DNA from: Chryseobacterium sp. KACC 21268 | GTDB lineage: Bacteria; Bacteroidota; Bacteroidia; Flavobacteriales; Weeksellaceae | DNA: 64,000 nt | Reading direction: 5' to 3' | Assembly: GCA_028736075.1 (NCBI GenBank) | Contig: CP117875.1 | Location: 744,001 to 808,000 of the forward strand | Shown: piece after piece, positions 16,737 to 24,728 of the stretch | Position numbering within the stretch: the first letter of the stretch is position 1 | Layout of the letters: the number at the start of each line of letters is the position of its first letter | Position numbers and translations under genes: made by a program | Notes under the pieces: generated by a model | The model's database searches: none | The model's input: only the letters and a program-made list of their open reading frames with translations | What the model was told of the DNA's origin: nothing

Positions 16737-17731
16737 TTTTCAACTGTGTGTTTATCCGGCTGAGAAATATTTTCGCCGTTCCATTCTATTTTTTTTACAA
16801 ATCTGTGTTGTCTTACAGGGCAATTTTCGATTTGACAGATTGCACAGGAAAGTGGTTTACAGTCGTCCATATGGAAATTGAATTCTACAGTTCTATCTGT
16901 ATTTTCAGCAATTTCCTTGATCATAGTTTCCATCTCGTTGTGCGCTGTCCTCAATTCAAAATACCAGGGCAACGTGATATGTGCATCGATGTGAAGTCGG
17001 CTGCCAAATTGCTGGATCTTCATGTTATGAACATCGATCCATTCCGGTTTCCGGTTTTCATTTAGGAACTCAGCCAATCTGCCCAGCATAGCAGGATCTG
17101 CCTCGTCCATTATTCCACTTAACGATTGCCTGATAATCTTATAACCGATTGTAATAATGTAGATTCCTAAGCCTAAAGCCACAACAGAATCTATCCAGAT
17201 CAACTTTGTAAAATATACCAAAACCAAACTGGCAACAACGCCTAATGTAGAAAAAGTGTCAGATTGAAGGTGTTTGCCGGAAGATATTAAGACAATAGAA
17301 TTTTCCGCTATTCCTTTGCGTATAGAGATATAGCCTAAGACATAATTGGCAACAGCAGTTGCTGCAATAATCCAAATTCCCCAATCGAGTTTGTTGAGCA
17401 CTTTATCAGACAGCAAACTATTTGTACCTTCATAGATGATCATTAATCCAGCAATGCTAATTAAAGAACCCTCTATGGCTGAGGTCACGAATTCAACTTT
17501 TCCATGACCATACGGGTGATTTTCATCCCGCGGTTTCCCGCCAAGGTACAAGGCATAAAGTCCCATAAATGCACTGATGACATTCACAATACTTTCCATT
17601 GCATCAGAGAAAACAGAATCGGAGTTCGTCAGTTTCCACGCAATAATTTTACCGATAAAAAGGATAATTCCAACCGCTGCGATCCACTTCTGAAATGCGA
17701 TACTGGAATTTTGTTCTTTGCTGTTTTCCAT
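16733..17731 (-). CDS. Cation diffusion facilitator (CDF) family transporter
   Basis: 332 residues. About six membrane spans occupy residues 15-205, then a cytoplasmic domain. Metal-site positions are visible: D43 in the FSDAMES helix, HPYGHGKVE at 72-80, and H154/D158 in HLQSD. These give the DxxxE/HxxxD-type sites of CDF proteins, which export Zn, Fe, Mn or related ions in exchange for protons. The C-terminal domain ends in an unusual Cys cluster (DDCKPLSCAICQIENC, four Cys), probably a regulatory metal site. Metal specificity cannot be assigned by eye. Confidence 0.88.
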   Translation of the reverse strand: MENSKEQNSSIAFQKWIAAVGIILFIGKIIAWKLTNSDSVFSDAMESIVNVISAFMGLYALYLGGKPRDENHPYGHGKVEFVTSAIEGSLISIAGLMIIYEGTNSLLSDKVLNKLDWGIWIIAATAVANYVLGYISIRKGIAENSIVLISSGKHLQSDTFSTLGVVASLVLVYFTKLIWIDSVVALGLGIYIITIGYKIIRQSLSGIMDEADPAMLGRLAEFLNENRKPEWIDVHNMKIQQFGSRLHIDAHITLPWYFELRTAHNEMETMIKEIAENTDRTVEFNFHMDDCKPLSCAICQIENCPVRQHRFVKKIEWNGENISQPDKHTVEN

Positions 17732-17735
17732 TGCT

Positions 17736-17775
17736 AAAAAAAGAATCTTCGAGGTTTTCGAAGATTCTTTGATTT
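17736..17775 (-). terminator. Intrinsic terminator of asd
   Basis: AAAGAATCTTCGA (17740-17752) pairs with TCGAAGATTCTTT (17758-17770). On the minus strand a T-run follows the stem. It lies between asd and the CDF gene. Confidence 0.88.
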
Positions 17776-17783
17776 TTGTTAGT

Positions 17784-18773
17784 TTAAACTAAGTTGTTTG
17801 CTACCAGATATTCTGCGATCTGAACTGCATTTGTAGCAGCGCCTTTTCGGAGATTGTCTGCCACAATCCAGAGGTTGAGGGTTTTCGGCTGGGAGAGATC
17901 TCGGCGGATTCTTCCTACAAAAACATCATCTTTTCCTTCGGAATATAAAGGCATCGGGTAGTGGTTGTTTTTCACATCGTCCTGGAGTGTAACGCCCGGT
18001 GTTTCAGAAAGTATTTTTCTGACTTCATCAAGATCAAATTCATTTTCGAATTCGATGTTTACGCTTTCGGAGTGTCCACCTTGTACGGGAACTCTTACGG
18101 CTGTTGCTGTCAAATTGAAAGTATCGTCGCCCAAAATTTTCTTAGGCTCCTTCATCAATTTAATCTCTTCTTTCGTGTAATCGTCATCAGAAAAAACATC
18201 ACAATGAGGCAAAGCATTTTTGAAGATCTGATAAGGATACACTTTCTCAGGACTTTCGCCTTTAATCTCAGAATTTAATTGATCTACGGCAGCTTTTCCT
18301 GTTCCTGTAACGGATTGATAAGTGGAAACTACAACTCTTTTGATATCATATTTAATATTCAAAGGGTGAAGCACCATTACCAATTGGATTGTAGAACAAT
18401 TTGGATTGGCGATGATCTTGTCTTCCTTAGTCAAGACGTTCGCGTTGATTTCCGGAACTACCAATTTCTTGGTGGGATCCATTCTCCAAGCTGAAGAATT
18501 ATCAATCACAACTGTTCCCACTTCCGCAAACTTAGGAGCAAATTCCAATGAAGTATCACCACCAGCAGAAAAGATGGCGATCTCGGGTTTGACTGCAATA
18601 GCGTCGTCCATGCTAACGATAGTGAATTCCTTGTCCTTGAACTTGACTTTGTTACCAACAGATCTCTCTGATGCTACAGGAATTAATTCGGTGATAGGAA
18701 GATTTCTCTCTTCCAAAACTCTCAGCATAACTTGTCCAACCATTCCGGTTGCGCCTACTACAGCTACTTTCAT
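17784..18773 (-). CDS. asd: Aspartate-semialdehyde dehydrogenase
   Basis: 329 residues, typical length. It reduces aspartyl-4-phosphate to aspartate semialdehyde with NADPH, supplying lysine, diaminopimelate, threonine and methionine. The N-terminal nucleotide loop is GATGMVG (7-13). The nucleophile Cys 126 is in NPNCSTIQ, and GKAAVDQL plus GGHSESVNIEFE are the other family segments. DAP made from this branch feeds the MurE encoded at 31.2 kb. Probably monocistronic, with its own terminator; no clear -7 box was found directly upstream. Confidence 0.96.
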   Translation of the reverse strand: MKVAVVGATGMVGQVMLRVLEERNLPITELIPVASERSVGNKVKFKDKEFTIVSMDDAIAVKPEIAIFSAGGDTSLEFAPKFAEVGTVVIDNSSAWRMDPTKKLVVPEINANVLTKEDKIIANPNCSTIQLVMVLHPLNIKYDIKRVVVSTYQSVTGTGKAAVDQLNSEIKGESPEKVYPYQIFKNALPHCDVFSDDDYTKEEIKLMKEPKKILGDDTFNLTATAVRVPVQGGHSESVNIEFENEFDLDEVRKILSETPGVTLQDDVKNNHYPMPLYSEGKDDVFVGRIRRDLSQPKTLNLWIVADNLRKGAATNAVQIAEYLVANNLV

Positions 18774-18806
18774 TGTTTTAAATTAATTAAAATTGTTAAT
18801 AATATT

Positions 18807-19235
18807 TTATCCGAATACTCTTGCCCAAGGGAAAGCGAACACGAAAAGTGCGATGGCCACAAATCCTAAAGACATCAGTCTAATGGTTAATTTGTCGGCT
18901 GTTTTTAATTTTTTGTTGATGATGGTCATCAGTACTGCTGCGATCAACATAGAAAAAGGGTGTTCTACATACGTGAATCTCAGGTCAGCGTTTTTCATCA
19001 CGGCGCCCATGTCCAAACCTTTTGTAATGTTGGTGATCAGCATAATGATACCGAGCAAAAACTGAACGTGAAAGAAGATCATTGTAAACAATGTCACTTT
19101 GCGTAAAGCTTTTGAAATATTGCCGCTGTAACCAAACATTGTCACGAGCAGAAGAATTAAAAATGCAGCTACCAAAGCAAGTTCCAGATAAGCGAAACCT
19201 TTGTGAGCGTGCAAAAGAATGTTGTAAACTTCCAT
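18807..19235 (-). CDS. Small four-span membrane protein, unknown function
   Basis: 142 residues from the ATG at 19235; the open frame continues upstream only to a TTG at 19256, which falls on the promoter box. Four hydrophobic segments are seen, with histidines near the first (LHAHKGFAYLEL) and in the second (FFHVQFLLG). Homologues in flavobacteria are sometimes labelled cytochrome b-like on the basis of those histidines. I do not trust a haem assignment from sequence alone. It sits upstream of asd with 33 bases between them, so the two may be co-transcribed. Confidence 0.65.
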   Translation of the reverse strand: MEVYNILLHAHKGFAYLELALVAAFLILLLVTMFGYSGNISKALRKVTLFTMIFFHVQFLLGIIMLITNITKGLDMGAVMKNADLRFTYVEHPFSMLIAAVLMTIINKKLKTADKLTIRLMSLGFVAIALFVFAFPWARVFG

Positions 19236-19253
19236 ATTCAGATTTTTGATTGA

Positions 19254-19261
19254 CAAAGATA
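19254..19261 (-). promoter_or_regulatory. -7 box before the four-span membrane protein gene
   Basis: Minus strand TATCTTTG, 18 bases before the ATG at 19235. It directly abuts the terminator of the upstream TonB receptor gene. Confidence 0.6.
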
Positions 19262-19295
19262 AAAAAATCCCGACAGATAGCCGGGATTTTGTGGT
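19260..19295 (-). terminator. Intrinsic terminator of the Oar-like receptor gene
   Basis: AAAATCCCG (19264-19272) pairs with CGGGATTTT (19282-19290). On the minus strand a T-run follows the hairpin. Confidence 0.88.
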
Positions 19296-19316
19296 TTTTA
19301 ATATGATCTAAAAAAC

Positions 19317-22300
19317 TTAGAAAGAATATTTAAATCCTAACATCATGTTCCAAGTAGTAAATGTAGAACTAGCTGGTCTGTAAGGTTTCTTAAGAAGTTC
19401 ATTATTATCACGTAACATTGTGAAGTTTGGATCAGGAGATGCGGCTGTTCCAGATTTTGCCAGTACAGCTGCTCCGTAAGAACTAACCATATTGTCCTGA
19501 ATTCCCCAATCAGAATTAATCAAGTTACCAATGTTGATGATATCTAAAGTAATCTGAACTTTATCTCCTTTTGTAGCCATATTGTTGAATAATGTTTGGC
19601 TTAGACGAACGTCAACTCTGTTTGTCCAAGGTAGTAAGAATCCATTTCTTGGAAGAATCTGACCTCTGTATTTTTCAAGACCATTATCTGCAATGAACTG
19701 GTCAAAAGCTTGTTGCTGTTGAGCAGCAGTGTATTGAACTTGTCCACTTGCTACGATGTCAACAAATTTTACACCTTGTGCTACAGTTGGGATGTACATC
19801 AAGTCATTTGCAATACCATCACCATTCACGTCATTGGAATAGTAATAAGAGAATCTACCTTGGCTAGAGCCAGAATAGTAAATACCAATTGTTGTATTCT
19901 TGATATTATAAGAAATATTTGCAACCACTCTGTGCGGAAGTGCATAGTTGGATAATTGAAGTATCTCTTCATTCGGAGAATCAATAGTTGGCGAACCTCC
20001 CCAAGCTGATGATGCACTAGATCCAGCATTTGCTGATACTTCTTTCGCTTGTGAATAAGTATAGAAAACAGATCCAGAAAGACCATTCCAAGGAGCGATG
20101 TTGAATCCACCAGTTGCTGAGAATGAGTATCCTTTTTTATCTGTGTTTGTCAATACATAAGCATTGTTTGCACCAAGGGCTGGGTTGTACTGATATGAAG
20201 CTGCATCTGGATAATAAGCTCTGTCTGCATAAGTCATTCTCTGCGTAGAAGCTTTTCTGTTAGCTCCAAACTGGAAGATAGAGTTAACATCTCTTGTATA
20301 AAGGAAATCTGAGATGAATGTCACCTTTGAATTTGGAATTTTGTAATCAATACCTAAGCTTGATCTCCATACAGAAGGCATTTTAAAATTCTGATCAACC
20401 AAAGAGAAAGAAGAAGGCGCACCTCCAGCTGGCGAAGAGATGAATGGTGTTACCTGAGCTCCGTTATTAGCAGTGTAATAGATAGGATTGTTTACGTAGT
20501 GGTAAGGGTCTGTTTGAAAACGAATCTGACCAATCCATGGCGCTGCTGCTGCGTAACCATTTGGTTCGATTGTGTTTTGCAGTACACCGGCACCTGTTGG
20601 CATATTGGTCAACCATACAAAAGGAACACGTCCTGTGAAAATACCACTTCCTCCACGGATGATCAAACTTCTGTCTCCTGCAACGTCATAGTTGAATCCA
20701 ACTCTAGGAGATAACATTACTTTTGAGTTTGGCCATTCTCCAGAAGAATAATTCTTAGGATTTCCTTTAGCATCTAATAATGTAAGTGCGTCGATAGATG
20801 GATTTGGCGTCAAATCATTAAGGTACAATGGCAACTCTGCTCTCAAACCTACGGTGAAGTTGAATTTCTCGCTCACATTAAATTTATCTTGAACATATGC
20901 TGAAGCTAGTCCAAAATTAACTCTAGCATAAGTTTCTTGTCCTGCGTAAGGATATGTTAAACCGTACATAATTGGAGCAACCTCGTTAGGCGTTCCTGTT
21001 AATAAGAAATCTTCAACAGATTTGTATCTGTAATATCCAGTTCCCATACGAGTGTATGAGTTTCCGAATTTCTGAATTTCAAAAGCAGCTCCACCAGTAA
21101 TTGTGTGTTTTCCTGCTGTGTAAGTAAGGTTGTTGGTAAATGAGTAGTTGTTGTTGATTACATCATTTTTATAAGAGAACAACTCAGTTCCAAAACTCAT
21201 ATAGTTCCCTCCGGTTGTAGAACCATCCCAAATATCAACAAATGGGAATAATGTTTCTGAAGGAGTAGATCTTGTATCCTGAATTTGAGAGTAAGTGAAT
21301 AAGAATTTATTCGAAAGTTTGCTACTGAAAGTTGAGTTTAACTCGGCAGTGATAGACTGTACGATATTTTCAAATCCATAGTTACCATTCTCAAACGTCA
21401 TAGAGTTCGCAGATACACGGTTGAAAGCAGATCTTGGCTGTGGACCAGAATTTCCGTTTGCAATTTGCATAGAATTCGCTTTCATATAGTTGTAGCGAAC
21501 AGCAAATTTGTGTTTATCACTGATGTTCCAGTCGATTCTTGCTAGGATTTTATCACCTTTTTGTTCTGCTTCGTCAGCATACCCCTGATATCTTCCTGGG
21601 TCATATCCCCAAACATTAATCAAGTGATTTCTCACAGCAATTAGATCAGATTCTTTAACTCTTGTAATATTATTTGCAGCATCGGCAACACCGTTCTGAG
21701 ATGCTTTCCAAAGGTTAGCACCAGAAGCATTTGCACCAGTTGCAATCTCTCTTTCTGCACTTAAGAAGAAGAATAATTTATTTTTGATAATTGGTCCACC
21801 TACTGTAAGACCATTGGTCATTTTCACACCAGAAACTTGCTCTAATCTATCCCCATTGATTTTCCAACCTGTCAATTCCTTACCAGTGTAATAACCGTAA
21901 AGTGAACCATGGAATTTGTTGGTACCAGATTTTGTTACCGCATTGATACCTGCTCCTGTAAAACCAGACTGCGTAATATCAAAAGGTGCAATGTTCACAG
22001 AGATCTCTTGGATCGCATCCAAAGAAATTGGTTGCACAGCTCCACCTCCAGGAATAGGGTTTGAACTCAAACCAAATCCATTGTTGAAGTTGGCACCATC
22101 AATCTGCAAGTTGTTGTATCTCGCATCTCTACCAGCAAATGAGTTACCATTTGCCTGAGGTGTAAGTCTTGTAAATTCTGTGATGCTTCGAGATGTTTGC
22201 GGTAATTCCTGGATTTGTTTTTGTCCAACGTTGGTACCTGCACCACTCTTGTTGGTGTTGGTTTTTGCAGTTCCAGTAATGATCACTTCTCCGATGTCAG

Positions 22301-22622
22301 TTGTTTTAACGCCATCTTTTGCATTAGCATTCAAAACAAAAGGTTGACCTAATTCTAGGTAAACATCGTCGTAGATCATTGGTTTCTCGGAACCTTTCGT
22401 GATCTCAATTGTATAAGGACCACCAACACGCATGTTCGAAATCGTAAAACTTCCTGAAGAATTAACTGTTCCTGTGTAAACAGTTCCTGTAGGCACGTGG
22501 GTTGCTTTTACTGTTCCGCCGGATGCATTTGCAAATACACCTTGTACACTACTGGTAGTAACCTGTGCAGAAGCAGTGAAAAAACCGGCAAGTAAAATTG
22601 CAACGATTAGAGTCTTTTTCAT
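19317..22622 (-). CDS. Oar-like TonB-dependent receptor with carboxypeptidase regulatory-like domain
   Basis: 1101 residues. A Sec signal peptide (MKKTLIVAILLAGFFTASA) is followed by a carboxypeptidase-regulatory-like beta domain (about 25-100). A plug domain comes next, containing SRSITEFTRLTPQANG and AGINAVTKSGTNKFHGSLYGY, typical of Oar proteins. A large beta barrel follows, ending in a terminal Phe (MMLGFKYSF). Oar-type receptors are abundant in Bacteroidetes and Myxococcota; some import or export proteins such as proteases. No partner lipoprotein is adjacent, so the substrate is unknown. Transcribed alone, with its own terminator. Confidence 0.9.
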   Translation of the reverse strand: MKKTLIVAILLAGFFTASAQVTTSSVQGVFANASGGTVKATHVPTGTVYTGTVNSSGSFTISNMRVGGPYTIEITKGSEKPMIYDDVYLELGQPFVLNANAKDGVKTTDIGEVIITGTAKTNTNKSGAGTNVGQKQIQELPQTSRSITEFTRLTPQANGNSFAGRDARYNNLQIDGANFNNGFGLSSNPIPGGGAVQPISLDAIQEISVNIAPFDITQSGFTGAGINAVTKSGTNKFHGSLYGYYTGKELTGWKINGDRLEQVSGVKMTNGLTVGGPIIKNKLFFFLSAEREIATGANASGANLWKASQNGVADAANNITRVKESDLIAVRNHLINVWGYDPGRYQGYADEAEQKGDKILARIDWNISDKHKFAVRYNYMKANSMQIANGNSGPQPRSAFNRVSANSMTFENGNYGFENIVQSITAELNSTFSSKLSNKFLFTYSQIQDTRSTPSETLFPFVDIWDGSTTGGNYMSFGTELFSYKNDVINNNYSFTNNLTYTAGKHTITGGAAFEIQKFGNSYTRMGTGYYRYKSVEDFLLTGTPNEVAPIMYGLTYPYAGQETYARVNFGLASAYVQDKFNVSEKFNFTVGLRAELPLYLNDLTPNPSIDALTLLDAKGNPKNYSSGEWPNSKVMLSPRVGFNYDVAGDRSLIIRGGSGIFTGRVPFVWLTNMPTGAGVLQNTIEPNGYAAAAPWIGQIRFQTDPYHYVNNPIYYTANNGAQVTPFISSPAGGAPSSFSLVDQNFKMPSVWRSSLGIDYKIPNSKVTFISDFLYTRDVNSIFQFGANRKASTQRMTYADRAYYPDAASYQYNPALGANNAYVLTNTDKKGYSFSATGGFNIAPWNGLSGSVFYTYSQAKEVSANAGSSASSAWGGSPTIDSPNEEILQLSNYALPHRVVANISYNIKNTTIGIYYSGSSQGRFSYYYSNDVNGDGIANDLMYIPTVAQGVKFVDIVASGQVQYTAAQQQQAFDQFIADNGLEKYRGQILPRNGFLLPWTNRVDVRLSQTLFNNMATKGDKVQITLDIINIGNLINSDWGIQDNMVSSYGAAVLAKSGTAASPDPNFTMLRDNNELLKKPYRPASSTFTTWNMMLGFKYSF

Positions 22623-22682
22623 TTCTTTAAGATTTATGCCGCAAAAGTCTTAAAAAAATCAATAGGTTCTGTTAATATAGTG

Positions 22683-23546
22683 TTAAATTTTTAATGCCTT
22701 GAGACTCAGGTCGATATTGCTCGAAGAATGAGTTAAAGCACCCGCTGAGATAAAATCTACCCCAGTTTTCGCCACCGAATTTAACACATCACGTGTAATT
22801 CCCCCCGAAGCTTCGGTTTCTGTTTTTCCATTAACGATTTTAACGGCTTCAGCCATCATTTCGACTGGCATATTGTCAAACATTATCCTGTCAGCGCCGG
22901 ATTTTACAGCTTCTTTTACTTCTATTAGATTTCTGGTTTCGACTTCAATTTTAAGTTTCAGCTTGTTTTTTTTGACATAATCTTTCGCCATTTTAACAGC
23001 GTTGGTGATGCTTCCGTTATAATCGACGTGATTGTCTTTTAGCATTATCATATCATAAAGTCCATATCTATGATTGGTTCCACCACCGATGACGACGGCC
23101 CATTTTTCGCAGACCCGGAAATTCGGTGTCGTTTTTCTGGTATCGAGAAGTTTTGTTTTGGTTCCTATTAATCGGGAATCCCAATCGTGCGTCATTGTTG
23201 CGATTCCACTCATTCTTTGCATACAATTCAGAACCAATCTTTCTGTTGATAGAATTGACCTTGCCTTTCCAGTTACGATGAAAGCGATATCACCTTTTTT
23301 CGCAGATTCTCCATCTTTGATGAAAACCTCAACTTTCAAATTCTTATCAAAGTTTTTAAAAATAATTTCCGCCAATTCCACTCCAGCCAGAATGCAATTT
23401 TCTTTGACTATAAGTTGCGCTTTCTGCTCCAAATCTTTCGGAATGGTGGAAAGTGTAGAGTGGTCGCCGTTTTGGATGTCTTCTTCCAGAGCGGTTCTGA
23501 TGAATTCCTTTAAAACTTTATCGCTGGCGTATGCTGGTCTTTTCAT
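22683..23546 (-). CDS. nadC: Nicotinate-nucleotide pyrophosphorylase (carboxylating)
   Basis: 287 residues. NadC converts quinolinate and PRPP to nicotinate mononucleotide in de novo NAD synthesis. Family landmarks are visible: EDIQNGDHST near the N-terminus, NCMQRMSGIATMT, DTRKTTPNFR (residues 135-144, phosphoribosyl and quinolinate binding) and GGGTNHRYGLYDMIMLKDNH. The start ATG overlaps the stop of the upstream DUF1016 gene by 4 bases (ATGA), so translation is coupled. Same operon as nadB, with the DUF1016 gene between them. Confidence 0.95.
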   Translation of the reverse strand: MKRPAYASDKVLKEFIRTALEEDIQNGDHSTLSTIPKDLEQKAQLIVKENCILAGVELAEIIFKNFDKNLKVEVFIKDGESAKKGDIAFIVTGKARSILSTERLVLNCMQRMSGIATMTHDWDSRLIGTKTKLLDTRKTTPNFRVCEKWAVVIGGGTNHRYGLYDMIMLKDNHVDYNGSITNAVKMAKDYVKKNKLKLKIEVETRNLIEVKEAVKSGADRIMFDNMPVEMMAEAVKIVNGKTETEASGGITRDVLNSVAKTGVDFISAGALTHSSSNIDLSLKALKI

Positions 23547-24721
23547 TTTGTGTTGATGTTTTTATTAAGTTCATTTTCAATTTCTTCGATGCTTGGCAGG
23601 GAAGATTTAAAGTTATCTGGTAAGATTTTTCTTAATTCATAGGAAGAGATTCCCAAAGGTTTGTGCAAATCGGTCAAAGAATATTCTGCAATGATGTCGT
23701 CTTTCGTTTTACAAATAATCAGTCCGACCGTTGCATTATCATTTTCGTCACGCAATTGCTTATCGACAGACGTCACATAAAAATTGAGTTTTCCTGCGTG
23801 CTCCGGCTCGAACTCTCCAGATTTTAGTTCAATGACAACGTATCTTTTTAGTTTAATATGATAGAAAAGTAAATCTAAGAAAAAACTTTGATTCCCAACT
23901 TTCATTTCTACTTGCTTCCCAACAAATGCAAATCCATTGCCCAATTCAATTAAGAATTTCTGGATATTATCAATCAAAGCATTTTCCAATTCCCGCTCTT
24001 TGAAGTTTTCACTTATATTAAGGAAATCGAAAATATAAGGGTCTTTCAAAGTTTGCTTTACGAGTTCGCTATCGTAGTCGGGAAGGGTTTTAGAAAAATT
24101 GGTAATCGCTTTTCCTTGAGATTGGTAGAGGTTTCCCGAAATCATATTCAACAGAACCGCTCTGCTCCAACCGTTTTCTATGGTTTTATTAATGTAAAAT
24201 AAAGCTTCAGTTACGTTTTTACATTTCGTAAAAATCTCAACGTGATGCCTCCACGGAATTAAAAAAAGTTTTTGAATGGATTCTCCACCAAGTTGGTGGA
24301 GATTTGAAGTTTTCTCGAATTTTCCAGCGACTTGGTGGAGAATTGCGCTTTCACTGTTTTCATTGAATTCGCCAACAACTTGTTGACTTTTTTCTTCCTC
24401 TGTAAATATTCCACCAACTTGGTGGAGATTTATAACTTCTTGATTATAAAAAGTATAAAATATTTCAAAGTACCTTAAATTGGATGAGGAAAAACCTTTA
24501 ATCTCAGGAAATTCATTTCTCAAATCATTACTCAATTGCTTGAAAAATCCCGAACCATAAGTATTCTCAAAACTCCTTTCCGAGATTTCCTTTCCCAAAT
24601 CCCAATACATCTCTATCAAAGCAGAATTTACCTGAATGGCCGCTTTGATTTGACTTTGCTGGATTTTCTGTTTCAAGTCTGAAATCCAACGGAAGTATTG
24701 TTCATTGTTTTCCTTAAGCAT
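23543..24721 (-). CDS. DUF1016 (YhcG-type) PD-(D/E)XK nuclease-domain protein with inserted repeat segment
   Basis: 392 residues. The N-terminal DUF1016 helical domain (residues 1-95, with MYWDLGKEISE and FPEIKGFSSSNLRYF) precedes a C-terminal PD-(D/E)XK-like domain. Its core is FLDLLFYHIKLKRYVVIELKSGEFEPEHAGKL, giving the D..ExK active site. Between them, residues 99-148 hold four related short segments (LHQVGG, QQVVGE, LHQVAG, LHQLGG) that interrupt the usual FY...IPWRHH junction. They are encoded by near-palindromic DNA and look like inserted repeats. YhcG proteins are linked to mobile elements and DNA processing; the role here is unknown. It lies between nadB and nadC and overlaps nadC. 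Confidence 0.85.
   Translation of the reverse strand: MLKENNEQYFRWISDLKQKIQQSQIKAAIQVNSALIEMYWDLGKEISERSFENTYGSGFFKQLSNDLRNEFPEIKGFSSSNLRYFEIFYTFYNQEVINLHQVGGIFTEEEKSQQVVGEFNENSESAILHQVAGKFEKTSNLHQLGGESIQKLFLIPWRHHVEIFTKCKNVTEALFYINKTIENGWSRAVLLNMISGNLYQSQGKAITNFSKTLPDYDSELVKQTLKDPYIFDFLNISENFKERELENALIDNIQKFLIELGNGFAFVGKQVEMKVGNQSFFLDLLFYHIKLKRYVVIELKSGEFEPEHAGKLNFYVTSVDKQLRDENDNATVGLIICKTKDDIIAEYSLTDLHKPLGISSYELRKILPDNFKSSLPSIEEIENELNKNINTK
24283..24426. repeat. Four palindromic repeats inside the DUF1016 coding sequence
   Basis: CTCCACCAAGTTGGTGGAG at 24283-24301 is an odd-centred perfect palindrome, and CCACCAACTTGGTGG at 24411-24425 is another. Degenerate relatives are CCAGCGACTTGGTGG (24324-24338) and CAACAACTTGTTG (24373-24385). 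All stay in frame and encode the LHQ(V/L)GG-like segments of the protein. Confidence 0.85.
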
Positions 24722-24728
24722 ATTTCAA

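Noticed and set aside
18807-19235. Assignment as cytochrome b
   Set aside because: Only a few histidines and four hydrophobic segments support it; no paired axial His motif is evident.
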